From positions 1-33,129 of the forward strand of contig NZ_CAJXPA010000034.1 of NCBI RefSeq assembly GCF_913058035.1: a stretch of DNA of 33,129 nucleotides, written 5' to 3'. The notes under the pieces were generated by a model that saw nothing but the letters and a program-made list of their open reading frames with translations, had not been told where the DNA came from and ran no database searches. Below are positions 8,137 through 17,551 of this stretch, piece after piece. The position numbers and the translations under genes were made by a program. The stretch comes from an uncultured Paraglaciecola sp. GTDB taxonomy: Bacteria > Pseudomonadota > Gammaproteobacteria > Enterobacterales > Alteromonadaceae. The number at the start of each line of letters is the position of its first letter. Position 1 is the first letter of the stretch.

Positions 8137-8556
8137 ATGAAAAATAATATTATTGTTTACTTCACACTATTACTTAGCTTAATTATTCTTGATGGTATTT
8201 GGTTAGGATTGGTGGCAAAGGATAGCTATCAGCAGGCTATGGGACATATTATCCGAGAGCAGGTGATCATTTGGCCTTGGATTGTTTTTTATTTATTTTA
8301 TCCGCTGGCGATTTTGATTTTAGTCATTAATGTTCAATTAGCTAACCAGTCTGCGTATTTTTTTCTATGGCGCGGTTTTGTTTTAGGGGCCGCAGCTTAT
8401 GGCACATACAACCTAACTAATTATGCATTAGTTGTAGACTGGCCATTTTTTATTACCATTAAAGATTGGCTTTGGGGTGCTATTTTGACTTCTAGTTGCT
8501 CTTGGATTGGTGGAATTGTATGGTTAAAAATCTCCATTTTTAGAAACCCTAAATGA
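8137..8556 (+). CDS. DUF2177 family membrane protein
   Basis: A 139-residue integral membrane protein with four predicted helices. It shows family hallmarks: LDGIWLGLVAKDSYQQAMGH in the first helix-loop, FYLFYPLAILI, the segment AAYGTYNLTNYALVVDWP, and KDWLWGAILTS near the end. The function of the family is unknown. The ATG at 8137 is preceded by AAGG at good spacing; the ATG five codons upstream (8122) has no ribosome binding site. The stop codon overlaps the start of the next gene (ATGA at 8553-8556), so the two are translationally coupled. Confidence 0.85.
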   Translation: MKNNIIVYFTLLLSLIILDGIWLGLVAKDSYQQAMGHIIREQVIIWPWIVFYLFYPLAILILVINVQLANQSAYFFLWRGFVLGAAAYGTYNLTNYALVVDWPFFITIKDWLWGAILTSSCSWIGGIVWLKISIFRNPK

Positions 8557-9233
8557 CATCTAAGCAAGTTAATAGTGTCCAATTAGTCAATAACATAAAA
8601 AATGCGATAGGCGCTAATCTATTACCTGGTTTGTGTTTACAGCTTTTTGCTTTGACAATTGGCTTAAGCTATTTTTATTGGCCTGCGTCGCAGCAAGCCT
8701 TTCATTTTTTTGCCAACTTGAAGGCAGAGTATGGTGCTTTGTATGCCACTGTTTCTACTTCTATCTTCGGCGGATTATTTCCTTTTTTATATCTGTTTCT
8801 AAGTGGTAAAATTCGATTCCTACCGGTTGCACAATTGTTTTTTTATATGATTATATGGGCAGCATTAGGCGGGTTGATAAATGGGTTCTATGGATTGCAA
8901 ATTGTGTTGTTTGGTGAAGGAACAGATTGGCTCACCATATTAAAAAAAACCGCGTTCGATCAATTTGTATTTTCAGTATTTGTCACCTCGCCAGTTATTG
9001 CGTTAGCTTTTTTATGGAAAGATCAGCAATTTAATTGGCAAAAAACTAAAATACAATTTGATGAGCTGATCAAGTTGCAAATTCCCACTACAATCGTGAC
9101 TACTTGGATTATTTGGATCCCCGCAGTGAGTCTTATTTATATGATGCCAACCAATCTACAAATTCCGTTGTTCAATCTAGTGCTTTGTTTTTTTGTATTA
9201 ATACTGGCGATCTTAAATGTAGATGGTAAATAG
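8553..9233 (+). CDS. polytopic membrane protein, possibly Mpv17/PMP22-like
   Basis: A 226-residue protein with about five to six hydrophobic segments and a cytoplasm-type loop (KDQQFNWQKTKIQFDELIK). The second half (FDQFVFSVFVTSPVIALAF, then TTIVTTWIIWIPAVSLIYMMPTNL, then a terminal helix) follows the order of Mpv17/PMP22 proteins: an early 'DQ' helix, a 'W-x-P' segment, 'F/Y-x-x-P', and a last helix. The match is by eye and tentative. It is translationally coupled to the DUF2177 gene, so the two products probably act together in the membrane. No signal peptide cleavage is expected. Confidence 0.6.
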   Translation: MTSKQVNSVQLVNNIKNAIGANLLPGLCLQLFALTIGLSYFYWPASQQAFHFFANLKAEYGALYATVSTSIFGGLFPFLYLFLSGKIRFLPVAQLFFYMIIWAALGGLINGFYGLQIVLFGEGTDWLTILKKTAFDQFVFSVFVTSPVIALAFLWKDQQFNWQKTKIQFDELIKLQIPTTIVTTWIIWIPAVSLIYMMPTNLQIPLFNLVLCFFVLILAILNVDGK

Positions 9234-9414
9234 CCGTATCAATTATGGTCTGATTTCAATAAAAATTTGTAATCTTGAGCACTGAACAACATCAATAAAG
9301 TGACAAACTTATTTGCTGAAACATTATCGATTTAAAGTGCCCTCAAATATGGCCTCAAGAGTGCGCTTAAAAATACTTAAATTGGCTAACAAATTGGTAG
9401 TGTTTCCTATTTTA

Positions 9415-10266
9415 TTAAACAGTAATTAACTGTTTAAATGTCTCACATTTCATATCACTGCTGACTTGTGCGTTATCACATAACACATCACTAGCACCCA
9501 ATTTATGTACTGAAAAATGATAAATCTTAGCGAGTAGTCTAGGCATGCCTGCTTCGAGTAACATTTGATAAAATAAATGATCCACTTCAATTTTTGACAA
9601 AGGAATATTGTCCAGATATTGATAAAGCGCATCATGTACTAAACTTGCGTGCATACAGAGTTGCCAAAATACTTTCTTATCAACCAGTTCGCCTTGTTCA
9701 CTAATGGCTTTTATATTTTGTTCGCTATGCCACCAGTCAGGTGTGCCGATTAAAGCGACCCAAAAAAATAGTCGTTTAGGGGAGCATCCGTCCCAAGCAT
9801 ATGCTTTAGGTTGGGTTAGATCGTAGCTTACTGTTTTGTTAGCTAAGTTAACTTCAGAAGTTCCTGGGCTGACTATGATCTTATTGTCTTCAATGACTAA
9901 CCAGTCACTATAAAAATATTTATTATCTGCAAGGGGAGTTATACGAACTAAGGGATAGTCGATATAGTTAATCCAAGGCCCTTCTCTATCACGGCTGGAA
10001 AATCCCCACTTTTGTTGCTCGACTTGTTTTGACTCACTGGCACGACGCTCACGTATATCCCACCCTGCTTGGCGAGGTAAAAACAAGCCTAAGCATATAA
10101 TGGCACCCGCATATAAACTAGCTTTTACAAAGCTAGGGGAAAACCAAAGTAGAAATAACAATAGTATTACGCCAACTAACAGTGCTAATTTTAATGACAT
10201 ATCAATTTTTTTTACGACGGGTTGTGGCGTATTATTGAGATTATTAACGTTATTGATGTCGCTCAT
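9415..10266 (-). CDS. DUF1353-like protein with N-terminal membrane helices
   Basis: A 283-residue protein. Two adjacent hydrophobic stretches at about residues 25-62 anchor it to the membrane. The rest resembles the DUF1353 fold, also seen in phage and plasmid proteins: 'YAWDGCSPKR' followed by 'ASLVHDALYQYL', 'SKIEVDHLFYQMLLEAGMP' and 'YHFSVHKLGA' keeps the family order of WDG, HD and D-F. The conserved His/Asp residues suggest a metal-dependent or peptidase-like activity, but no function is established. It is divergent from the ABC exporter, with 158 bp between them. The ATG at 10266 follows an AAGGATTT ribosome binding site on the minus strand. Confidence 0.7.
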   Translation of the reverse strand: MSDINNVNNLNNTPQPVVKKIDMSLKLALLVGVILLLFLLWFSPSFVKASLYAGAIICLGLFLPRQAGWDIRERRASESKQVEQQKWGFSSRDREGPWINYIDYPLVRITPLADNKYFYSDWLVIEDNKIIVSPGTSEVNLANKTVSYDLTQPKAYAWDGCSPKRLFFWVALIGTPDWWHSEQNIKAISEQGELVDKKVFWQLCMHASLVHDALYQYLDNIPLSKIEVDHLFYQMLLEAGMPRLLAKIYHFSVHKLGASDVLCDNAQVSSDMKCETFKQLITV

Positions 10267-10424
10267 AGAAATCCTTGTTGAAGAGACAGTTAGATTGTTC
10301 TCCAGTATATGGTCGATAGTTAAAAACCTACAATACTTTGATACTTTTTAGTTTTGCAGGCGTATCGTATTAAGTTGTTAATGTCCCCATATCAAACTTT
10401 ACTTCAAATTAAGAGATACACACT

Positions 10425-12173
10425 TTGCAATCCCCCAAAACTAGCACCGTAATGAGATGGTTATTTGGCCAACTTCGTCCTTATAAATCGAAAGTAGCTT
10501 TTGCTATCTCTGCATTAATTGTAGGTGCCGCGTCTTGGCTGGTGTTAGGCCAAGGTATTAAAGCGGTAGTGGATGATGGTTTTATTGCTAATAATGCTGA
10601 CAAGTTAGATCAAACCATGTTCTTGGTTATGGGTATTGCCCTTGTAGGCAGTATTGCTGCTTATTTTCGTTTTTACTGGATGATTTGGTTGGGTGAGAGA
10701 GTTAGCGCTGACATTCGTCAAAATGTGTATGGGCATTTACTGACTCTATCACCGGCATTTTTTGCTAAAACCCGCACCGGAGAAGTGATTTCTCGGTTTA
10801 CTGCCGACACCACATTATTGCAGTCTGTGGTGGGAATGGGCTTGTCTATGGGGTTACGCTCATGTATTACCTTTATTGGTGCATTGATATTGATGCTTTT
10901 TTCTAGCCCAATGCTGACCTTGTACGTACTCATTGCTGTGCCAATCGTATTACTACCGATTAGAGTATTTGGCGCTAAAGTAAGATTTCACTCCAAAAAT
11001 AGTCAAGATAAGGTTGCCGATGTGGGAGCTTATGTAGATGAAACTTTACATGAAATTCATACTGTGCAAGCTTATTCTCACGAAAAAATAGACAAGACCT
11101 TGTTTCAATCTCGCATTGAGGACGTTATGGGGGCGGCGCAATTACGGATAAAATACCGTGCTTTGCTGGTGGCATTTATTATGGCGATTAGCATTATTGC
11201 TATCACGTCAGTAGCTTGGATTGGTGCTCAGCAAGTGTTATCGGGTGAATTGAGTGCTGGTGAGCTAACGGCATTTATGTTTTATGCAGTGATGGCGGGT
11301 GGTGCTGTAGCCACCATTAGTGAAGTGATTGGTGAAGTGCAAAAAGCGGCGGGTGCTAGTGAGCGTTTAATGGAATTATTAAACACTCGAACTAGCATTG
11401 AGTCACCTGCGGATCCTATTATTTTACCTGAAAAAATTAGAGGTGAAATTAGCCTACAAAATGTGAATTTTCATTATCCTCAAGCCAACAGTGTCTCAGT
11501 GATAAAAAATATCAATTTGGAAATAAAAAGTGGTGAACGCATCGCTTTAGTCGGGCCAAGCGGGGCGGGTAAGTCTACGTTGTTTCAGTTATTACTGCGT
11601 TTTTATGATGTGAGTAGTGGTCAAATACAATTAGAAAACAAAGACATCACACGATTAGATGTATCTGAGTTGCGTGATCAATACGCGTTGGTGCCTCAGG
11701 AATCCGTGATATTTGCTAGCAGTGTGAAAGATAACATTGGTTATGGTCGAACTGATGCTAGTCAGTTAGACATAGAGCAAGCTGCAAAAGCGGCTCGTGC
11801 TCATGACTTTATTAGTGAATTACCAGACGGGTATCAAACTAATTTAGGTGAACGAGGAGTACGCTTGTCTGGCGGTCAAAAACAGCGTATTGCAATTGCT
11901 AGAGCTATCTTAGCTGATAGGCCTATTCTGTTGTTGGATGAAGCTACGAGTTCTTTGGATGCTTCTAACGAGCAGCATGTTAAGTTAGCACTAGAAGAGT
12001 TGATGAAAGATAAAACGACATTGATTATTGCCCATAGATTGGCAACTGTTATCAACGCGGACAGGATAGTGGTGATGGATAAAGGTGAGATTGTTGCTAT
12101 CGGCACCCATCAAGAATTAGTGGCAGATAATGATTTGTATCGTGAATTTGCACAGTTGCAGTTGGTCAGTTAA
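10425..12173 (+). CDS. MsbA-related ABC exporter (fused permease/ATPase)
   Basis: A half-size ABC exporter of 582 residues that should work as a homodimer in the inner membrane. Six transmembrane helices occupy roughly residues 15-310, followed by the nucleotide-binding domain. Walker A GPSGAGKST lies near residue 376, the signature LSGGQKQR near 481, Walker B ILLLDEATSS near 501 and the switch histidine AHR near 536. It resembles the MsbA-related subfamily TIGR02204. It is not followed by lpxK, so it is probably not the essential lipid A flippase; the substrate is unknown. Translation starts at TTG 10425, with AAGAGA about 9 bases before it; an ATG at 10452 is an alternative but would remove conserved residues. 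Confidence 0.88.
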   Translation: MQSPKTSTVMRWLFGQLRPYKSKVAFAISALIVGAASWLVLGQGIKAVVDDGFIANNADKLDQTMFLVMGIALVGSIAAYFRFYWMIWLGERVSADIRQNVYGHLLTLSPAFFAKTRTGEVISRFTADTTLLQSVVGMGLSMGLRSCITFIGALILMLFSSPMLTLYVLIAVPIVLLPIRVFGAKVRFHSKNSQDKVADVGAYVDETLHEIHTVQAYSHEKIDKTLFQSRIEDVMGAAQLRIKYRALLVAFIMAISIIAITSVAWIGAQQVLSGELSAGELTAFMFYAVMAGGAVATISEVIGEVQKAAGASERLMELLNTRTSIESPADPIILPEKIRGEISLQNVNFHYPQANSVSVIKNINLEIKSGERIALVGPSGAGKSTLFQLLLRFYDVSSGQIQLENKDITRLDVSELRDQYALVPQESVIFASSVKDNIGYGRTDASQLDIEQAAKAARAHDFISELPDGYQTNLGERGVRLSGGQKQRIAIARAILADRPILLLDEATSSLDASNEQHVKLALEELMKDKTTLIIAHRLATVINADRIVVMDKGEIVAIGTHQELVADNDLYREFAQLQLVS

Positions 12174-12228
12174 AAACAACCGCGAGCTACTAGCGAACAG
12201 ATAAAAACGAAAAACCTTAAAGAATAGT

Positions 12229-12349
12229 AACCACAGAGGAAAATGAGACCACCGGTTGCCGAGCACCGGTTGCCGAGCAACGAGGAAAAGCACAAAAAGT
12301 TTAAATCTGTTGCTCGGTTTAGCCTCAGCGCTCTTTTTCCTCGGTGGTT
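12229..12349. repeat. 121-bp MITE-like element with 15-bp terminal inverted repeats
   Basis: AACCACAGAGGAAAA (12229-12243) faces TTTTCCTCGGTGGTT (12335-12349), complementary at 14 of 15 positions. Inside, ACCGGTTGCCGAGC is duplicated in tandem (12251-12264 and 12265-12278), and CCGAGCAA (12273-12280) pairs with TTGCTCGG (12310-12317). The whole can fold into a long imperfect hairpin. It has no coding content. 'AACCACAGAGGA' ends are typical of dispersed intergenic repeats in proteobacteria. It may also end transcription of the ABC gene, since a T-run follows at 12355-12362. Confidence 0.65.
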
Positions 12350-12388
12350 TAACGCTTTTTTTATTAGATATTTAAAGGAAGGCAGTTT

Positions 12389-12907
12389 ATGAAAATTGCG
12401 CAGGTGGGCGAAGAGGTCCTTAGGACACCAGCTAGGCAGGTTGAGCAGGTTGAGTTTGAGCAAGAGGCACTGGTCACATTTATGGATGGGTTGCTGGCGA
12501 CTATGCTTGAAGCTAACGGCATCGGTATTGCTGCACCACAAGTGTTTGACCCTAGGGCTATTATGATTATTGCCTCGCGACCTAATCCGCGTTATCCCGA
12601 TGCGCCAGATATGCAGCCTTTGATGATGGTTAATCCTTTTATTAAACAAAGTAGCGTCAATCAGGTCTGGGAGTGGGAAGGCTGTCTTTCTGTGCCAGGT
12701 TTACGTGGGCGTATTGAACGACCAGATTGGGTTGATGTGGCCTATCTGGACACAGAAGGTAAAGCTCAGAATATTAAACTAGAAGGTTTTGTGGCGCGGA
12801 TTTTTTTGCATGAGTTTGATCATTTAATTGGCAAAACATGGCTTGATCATATCACTAGTACTAAAGACATTATGGCAAACGATGTTTGGATGACAACATT
12901 TACTTAA
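12389..12907 (+). CDS. def: peptide deformylase
   Basis: Removes the N-formyl group from nascent proteins; a cytoplasmic metalloenzyme acting at the ribosome exit. All three family motifs are intact: GIGIAAPQ (residues 44-51), EGCLS (97-101, with metal ligand C99) and HEFDHL (141-146, with ligands H141 and H145 and catalytic E142). Its 172 residues are the normal length. The start at ATG 12389 is preceded by AAGGAAGG. It is not beside fmt, as the main deformylase gene usually is, so this is probably a second paralogue. The mobile-type repeat just upstream ends about 40 bp before the start. Confidence 0.93.
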   Translation: MKIAQVGEEVLRTPARQVEQVEFEQEALVTFMDGLLATMLEANGIGIAAPQVFDPRAIMIIASRPNPRYPDAPDMQPLMMVNPFIKQSSVNQVWEWEGCLSVPGLRGRIERPDWVDVAYLDTEGKAQNIKLEGFVARIFLHEFDHLIGKTWLDHITSTKDIMANDVWMTTFT

Positions 12908-12987
12908 AGTTTTTGGTTATTAATTTTTATCAATTCAGTTAGCATAAACTTCAGATAAACCGTTTTTAAATTTTTTGGATAGTTACT

Positions 12988-14235
12988 TTGATTTCTTTTT
13001 GGGTATTTAAAAAAATTATTATCGCTATTGGCCTAACAACAGTGGCATCATTTTCTTATGGTCTGCAAAGCCAAGCATCTGAACCTGATATGTTTCCACA
13101 GTGCATCGAACGCTTACAACAACAGGCACGAAATGCAGGCGTGTCTGACAACACCATCATCAATATTTTAGGGCACGTTAAACCGTTGCCAAAAATTCTT
13201 AGCTACGATCGCAATCAACCTGAGTTTGTCCAGACTTTTACGGGCTATTTTTCAAAACGAGTAACTAACTGGCGGGTTAATAAAGGTCGTGAGAAACTGG
13301 TGGAGCATCGTGAATTCTTATCTGCACTCACACAACAATATGGCGTTCCAGCCCATTACCTGATTTCTTTTTGGGGATTAGAAACTAACTTTGGGGGTAT
13401 TAAAGGTAAAATTCCTACTATCGCAGCTTTAACAACATTAGCTTGTGATCAGCGCAGAAGTGCATATTTTTCTGGCGAGCTGGTGCAGGCTTTATTATTG
13501 TTAGAACGTGAAAATCTTGATCCTAAAGAAATGATTGGCTCTTGGGCTGGCGCAATGGGGCATACTCAATTTATGCCAACTGCCTACATTAAATATGCTA
13601 GAGATGGCGACGCAGATGGCAAAGTTGACTTGTGGAACAACGAACTAGATGCGCTAGCTTCTGCTGCACACTTTTTACAAAATTTAGGCTGGAAAACAGG
13701 TTTTAGATGGGGTAGAGAAGTCTTATTGCCTGAAGGTTTTAACTATCAACTAGCCGGTAAATCGCAACCTCAACCCTTATCTTTTTGGTCAGAGCAAAAG
13801 GTAACAAAAGTGGGTGGTAAAACATTAGGTGATAGTGACTTAGAATCAGCGTTGCTTATCCCTGCTGGGTATACTGGATCTGCGTTTATGGTTTACCCAA
13901 ATTTTGACGTGATCTTACGTTGGAATAATTCTGAATATTACGGTATTGCAGTTGGTCACCTAGCTGACCGTATCAGAGGGCAGGGTGCTTTATCAAAACC
14001 TTTACCTGAATTACCTAATTATACCTTGGCTGAGATGAAGTTATTTCAAGATAAGCTTAATCGATTAAATTTTGATGTAGGTGAAGCTGATGGAATTTTA
14101 GGTCCAGCTACACGTAAAGGTGTACGTGGGTTTCAAGTGTCAATTGGATTGATTGCTGATGGATATCCGTCGAAAGAAACGGTTGAAGCACTGATGAATG
14201 TGCCTTTGAATACAGAACAAGATAACAATAGCTGA
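12988..14235 (+). CDS. MltB-type lytic murein transglycosylase with peptidoglycan-binding domain
   Basis: A secreted periplasmic enzyme that cleaves the MurNAc-GlcNAc bond of peptidoglycan with 1,6-anhydro formation. An N-terminal signal sequence (about residues 8-30, no lipobox) precedes the SLT_2 domain, whose catalytic glutamate is E132 in SFWGLETNFGG. GSWAGAMGHTQFMP and the DGDADGKVDLWN loop follow, as in the TIGR02283 (MltB_2) group. A PG_binding_1 domain lies at about residues 340-405 (EMKLFQDKLNRLNFDVGEAD, then GILGPATRKGVRGFQ). Translation begins at TTG 12988 with only a weak ribosome binding site; no upstream alternative keeps a signal peptide. Confidence 0.9.
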   Translation: MISFWVFKKIIIAIGLTTVASFSYGLQSQASEPDMFPQCIERLQQQARNAGVSDNTIINILGHVKPLPKILSYDRNQPEFVQTFTGYFSKRVTNWRVNKGREKLVEHREFLSALTQQYGVPAHYLISFWGLETNFGGIKGKIPTIAALTTLACDQRRSAYFSGELVQALLLLERENLDPKEMIGSWAGAMGHTQFMPTAYIKYARDGDADGKVDLWNNELDALASAAHFLQNLGWKTGFRWGREVLLPEGFNYQLAGKSQPQPLSFWSEQKVTKVGGKTLGDSDLESALLIPAGYTGSAFMVYPNFDVILRWNNSEYYGIAVGHLADRIRGQGALSKPLPELPNYTLAEMKLFQDKLNRLNFDVGEADGILGPATRKGVRGFQVSIGLIADGYPSKETVEALMNVPLNTEQDNNS

Positions 14236-14278
14236 TGCTGGCGTGAGATTATATTTAGTTTGTATCGTATGTAGGCGT

Positions 14279-14311
14279 TACTAAAGCTCAGGGTTTAGTG
14301 CTTTTTTATTT
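14279..14311 (+). terminator. rho-independent terminator after the transglycosylase gene
   Basis: ACTAAA (14280-14285) pairs with TTTAGT (14294-14299), followed by GC and TTTTTTATTT. The stem is short but the T-tract is strong. Confidence 0.6.
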
Positions 14312-14381
14312 GTTCATATAATAGTGTGCACAAGCACATTAATTTTATGAAGATTAATGGCTCACCAATAGTATTGATCTC

Positions 14382-14390
14382 TGCTATAAT
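14382..14390 (+). promoter_or_regulatory. extended -10 promoter for ygiQ
   Basis: TGCTATAAT is a consensus extended -10 element (TGnTATAAT), about 50 bp before the ygiQ ATG. The -35 region (around 14362) is poor, as is common for extended -10 promoters. Confidence 0.6.
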
Positions 14391-14438
14391 CCCGCCGGTT
14401 TTTTGAACAGCAACCAGCTGTATCTTTTAGAGAGTATC

Positions 14439-16736
14439 ATGCCAACTATTCAACCAGCCTTACGAGCCAAACCTGTCGCCCGAATGAAAGCGGAGCGCGG
14501 CCTATTTTCCTTCCCTAAATATTGGGCGGAATGTTTTGGACCTGCGCCGTTTTTACCTATGTCACGAACAGAGATGGATGCCTTAGGTTGGGATAGTTGC
14601 GATATTATTTTGGTTACTGGTGATGCTTACGTCGATCATCCTAGTTTTGGTATGGCCGTCATTGGTCGTACATTAGAAGCGCAAGGATTTAGAGTGGGAA
14701 TTATTTCTCAGCCTGATTGGCATAGCAAAGATGCGTTTATGCAACTTGGCGAGCCTAACCTGTTTTTTGGTGTGACCGCAGGCAATATGGACTCGATGAT
14801 CAACCGTTATACGGCTGAGCGAAAATTGCGTCACGATGATGCTTACACACCACACAATGAGGGCGGAAAGCGTCCTGACCGTGCAGTAACGGTTTACACA
14901 CAGCGTTGTAAAGAAGCGTATAAAAAACCTGTCATCATTGGTGGTATTGAAGCTAGCCTTAGACGTATTGCCCATTATGATTATTGGTCGGATAAAGTAC
15001 GCCGTAGTGTATTGTTCGATTCTAAAGCCGATATGTTGATGTTTGGGAATGCTGAGCGCCCCTTACTAGAAATGGCGCACCGTTTTGCTGCTGGCGAAAC
15101 GATTGATCAGATGCAAGATATTCGTGGTACTGCGGTTATTCGAAAAGAGCCGTTACCCGGTTGGCAAGGTGTGGATTCAACCCACCTAGACAGTATCGGA
15201 AAAATTGAACCTATTATTAGTCCTTACCAGATTATTGATGATAAATGTGCCGTTTCTTCTGAAGCTGAACGTCAAGCAGCAATCGAAGAACAAAAAGCAC
15301 AACCCATAGTGATACAGCCGTTTACGTCGAAAACTGAAAGACGTAAACCTTGGGATAAAACCTATGTGTTGCTGCCCGCTTATGATGTGGTTCGTGCCGA
15401 AAAGACCCATTACGCTCATACATCACGTATTTTGCATAAAGAAACAAACCCTGGTTGTGCTCGTGCTTTGGTGCAGCGACATGGTGATCGCATCATTTGG
15501 ATCAATCCACCTGCTTATCCACTAGAAACCGAAGAAATGGATGCTGTGTTTGACTTACCATACGCGCGGGTACCACACCCTAGCTATGGCAATGCTAAGA
15601 TCCCTGCATACGACATGATCAAAACCTCGGTGAATATTATGCGGGGTTGTTTTGGTGGTTGTACTTTTTGTTCGATTACAGAACATGAAGGTAGAGTAAT
15701 TCAAAGTCGCTCAGAAGAGTCGATTATTCGTGAAATAGAATTAATTCGCGATAAAGTTCCAGGTTTTACCGGTGTTATCTCTGATCTTGGTGGTCCAACT
15801 GCAAACATGTATAAATTGCGTTGTAAAAGCCCTAAGGCCGAACAAGCTTGTCGCCGTCTGTCATGTGTGTGGCCAGAAATCTGTGGGCACTTAGATACCG
15901 ACCAAACCCCTACCGTTAATCTTTACCGTAAAGCGCGGGAAGTGGAAGGGGTTAAAAAAGTCCTGATTGCATCTGGTGTAAGGTATGACTTAGCGATTGA
16001 AGACCCGAATTACGTAAAAGAATTAGTGACGCATCATGTAGGCGGATATTTAAAAATCGCACCAGAACATACTGAAAAAGCCCCACTTGATAAAATGATG
16101 AAGCCAGGTATGGGTACTTACGATAAATTTAAAGAAATGTTCGACAAGTACACCAAAGAAGCGGGTAAAGACCAGTACCTAATTCCTTACTTTATCTCTG
16201 CTCATCCGGGCACCGAAGATATGGATATGGTGAATTTGGCGTTATGGCTCAAAGAGCGTAACTTCAAATTAGACCAAGTACAAAACTTCTATCCATCACC
16301 TATGGCAAACGCCACCACTATGTATCACACCGGTAAAAACCCGATACATAAAGTGAATCATAAGAGTGAAGACGTTGAGGTGCCTAAAGGTGAAATCCAT
16401 AGACGTTTACACCGTGCATTTTTACGTTATCACGATCCCGCTAATTGGCCAATATTGCGTAAAACACTCAAAGAAATGGGTAAAGCCCACTTGATTGGCA
16501 ATAGCCCTAAATGTTTAGTGCCTGCTGAAAGTCGCAATGAATTAAAAGGCCGCGACCAAAAAGAGTTCGCCAAACGGTCAGGTAACAAAGCATTTGCCAA
16601 AGGTAAAACCGCGAATGCAGTAACAGCACAGAAAGGGCTAACCCGTTTTAGTGATAACCAACCTCACAATGAAGCGGCCAAGGCCGAGAAGGCAAGTCAT
16701 GGGAAGCCAAACAGTAAAAATCGGAAACCGCGTTAA
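14439..16736 (+). CDS. ygiQ: YgiQ family radical SAM protein
   Basis: A large cytoplasmic radical S-adenosylmethionine enzyme of the UPF0313 family whose substrate is not established. The N-terminal domain has the highly conserved [18 protein letters not shown] and [19 protein letters not shown]. The radical SAM motif CFGGCTFC supplies the three iron-sulfur cysteines (C404, C408, C411 from this start). A lysine-rich, low-complexity tail (about residues 700-765) is typical of the family. I use ATG 14439, which gives 765 residues, because the 12 extra residues from the TTG at 14403 have no counterpart in E. coli YgiQ. It is monocistronic, with its own promoter before and a strong hairpin after. 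Confidence 0.94.
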   Translation: MPTIQPALRAKPVARMKAERGLFSFPKYWAECFGPAPFLPMSRTEMDALGWDSCDIILVTGDAYVDHPSFGMAVIGRTLEAQGFRVGIISQPDWHSKDAFMQLGEPNLFFGVTAGNMDSMINRYTAERKLRHDDAYTPHNEGGKRPDRAVTVYTQRCKEAYKKPVIIGGIEASLRRIAHYDYWSDKVRRSVLFDSKADMLMFGNAERPLLEMAHRFAAGETIDQMQDIRGTAVIRKEPLPGWQGVDSTHLDSIGKIEPIISPYQIIDDKCAVSSEAERQAAIEEQKAQPIVIQPFTSKTERRKPWDKTYVLLPAYDVVRAEKTHYAHTSRILHKETNPGCARALVQRHGDRIIWINPPAYPLETEEMDAVFDLPYARVPHPSYGNAKIPAYDMIKTSVNIMRGCFGGCTFCSITEHEGRVIQSRSEESIIREIELIRDKVPGFTGVISDLGGPTANMYKLRCKSPKAEQACRRLSCVWPEICGHLDTDQTPTVNLYRKAREVEGVKKVLIASGVRYDLAIEDPNYVKELVTHHVGGYLKIAPEHTEKAPLDKMMKPGMGTYDKFKEMFDKYTKEAGKDQYLIPYFISAHPGTEDMDMVNLALWLKERNFKLDQVQNFYPSPMANATTMYHTGKNPIHKVNHKSEDVEVPKGEIHRRLHRAFLRYHDPANWPILRKTLKEMGKAHLIGNSPKCLVPAESRNELKGRDQKEFAKRSGNKAFAKGKTANAVTAQKGLTRFSDNQPHNEAAKAEKASHGKPNSKNRKPR

Positions 16737-16780
16737 ACTAGACTAATTTAATATGTGCGAGCTCGATTGTGCAGATTAAA

Positions 16781-16820
16781 CCAATAAGAGAGTGTTGAGT
16801 AATCAACACTCTCTTATTGG
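16781..16820. terminator. perfect 18-bp hairpin downstream of ygiQ
   Basis: Bases 16781-16798 are the exact reverse complement of 16803-16820 around the loop GTAA. It lies 45 bp after the ygiQ stop. The descending arm carries TCTCTTATT rather than a separate T-tract. It most likely ends transcription in both directions. Confidence 0.7.
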
Positions 16821-16980
16821 AATAGTGAAAAATTAACAGGTCAGCCATGTAAATATTTTCTCTTTAAGACATAAAGAATGAGAATACCGCTATCACTTCG
16901 GGTTTATTGATCACGTTGTGATTGGGTTTTTATGACTTTGGTTTCTAAGTATTACTAGATTTTGTGAAAATGGCGTTTAT

Positions 16981-17328
16981 TTATATATAGTCACGTATAT
17001 TCATACTATGACAAACACTCAAAGTGTTGATTACTTTAAAAAATCTTATTCTATCTCCAATATCTAGTTTTGACGACATCATATGGCCTGAAATTCCCAG
17101 CACCTGTTGGAGCGGTTCATCTCCGAGCCAGGTCATTGAATAAGTCTGGACAGTTTTTGAACCAGCTGCATCGAACTCACCAGAAACTATTTTCAATGTC
17201 CAAGAATTAGTGCCAATACTAGTCAACGTGCAGTTATGAATAGTTGGAGCAGAACCTTCTGCAGAAGCACAAATCAAACTAGGGCTGGGTCCAACACAAG
17301 AACTAAAAGGTAGAATTAATACCCTCAC
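16981..17328 (-). CDS. unrecognised 115-residue protein, possibly a fragment
   Basis: The frame starts at GTG 17328, directly after an in-frame TGA, without a ribosome binding site. Composition is protein-like: a strand-rich middle with NCTLTSIGTNSWTLKIVSGEF, TWLGDEPLQQVLGISG, then IGDRIRFFKVINTLSVCHS. I do not recognise a family. The abrupt start suggests either a truncated older gene or a chance frame. It is divergent from the acyltransferase gene in an accessory stretch. Confidence 0.3.
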   Translation of the reverse strand: MRVLILPFSSCVGPSPSLICASAEGSAPTIHNCTLTSIGTNSWTLKIVSGEFDAAGSKTVQTYSMTWLGDEPLQQVLGISGHMMSSKLDIGDRIRFFKVINTLSVCHSMNIRDYI

Positions 17329-17495
17329 ATCTCAAGCCTTACACTTGTAGTCAAAAACATTCGCAAAATGACTCCAAAAAAGACAAATTTCTCAAAATAG
17401 AAACGCCAGCCCCTCCATATCAATGTGAAAACGCTCGAAACAAGTGAAAATTCGATTGATTCGAGATGGCACATTAACTGCACTTGATATCGTAG

Positions 17496-17525
17496 TTGAA
17501 GTCTAACCAGCTAAATTTGTATATT
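17496..17525 (+). promoter_or_regulatory. candidate sigma-70 promoter of the acyltransferase gene
   Basis: TTGAAG (17496-17501) and TATATT (17520-17525) are separated by 18 bp. The start codon follows at 17552, preceded by the ribosome binding site AAGGAG. Confidence 0.5.
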
Positions 17526-17551
17526 TTCTATCGAAATAAGGAGTTTATCAC

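Noticed and set aside
12170-12649. Minus-strand frame of 159 codons overlapping def
   Set aside because: It covers the MITE-like repeat and the antisense of def; composition is not protein-like.
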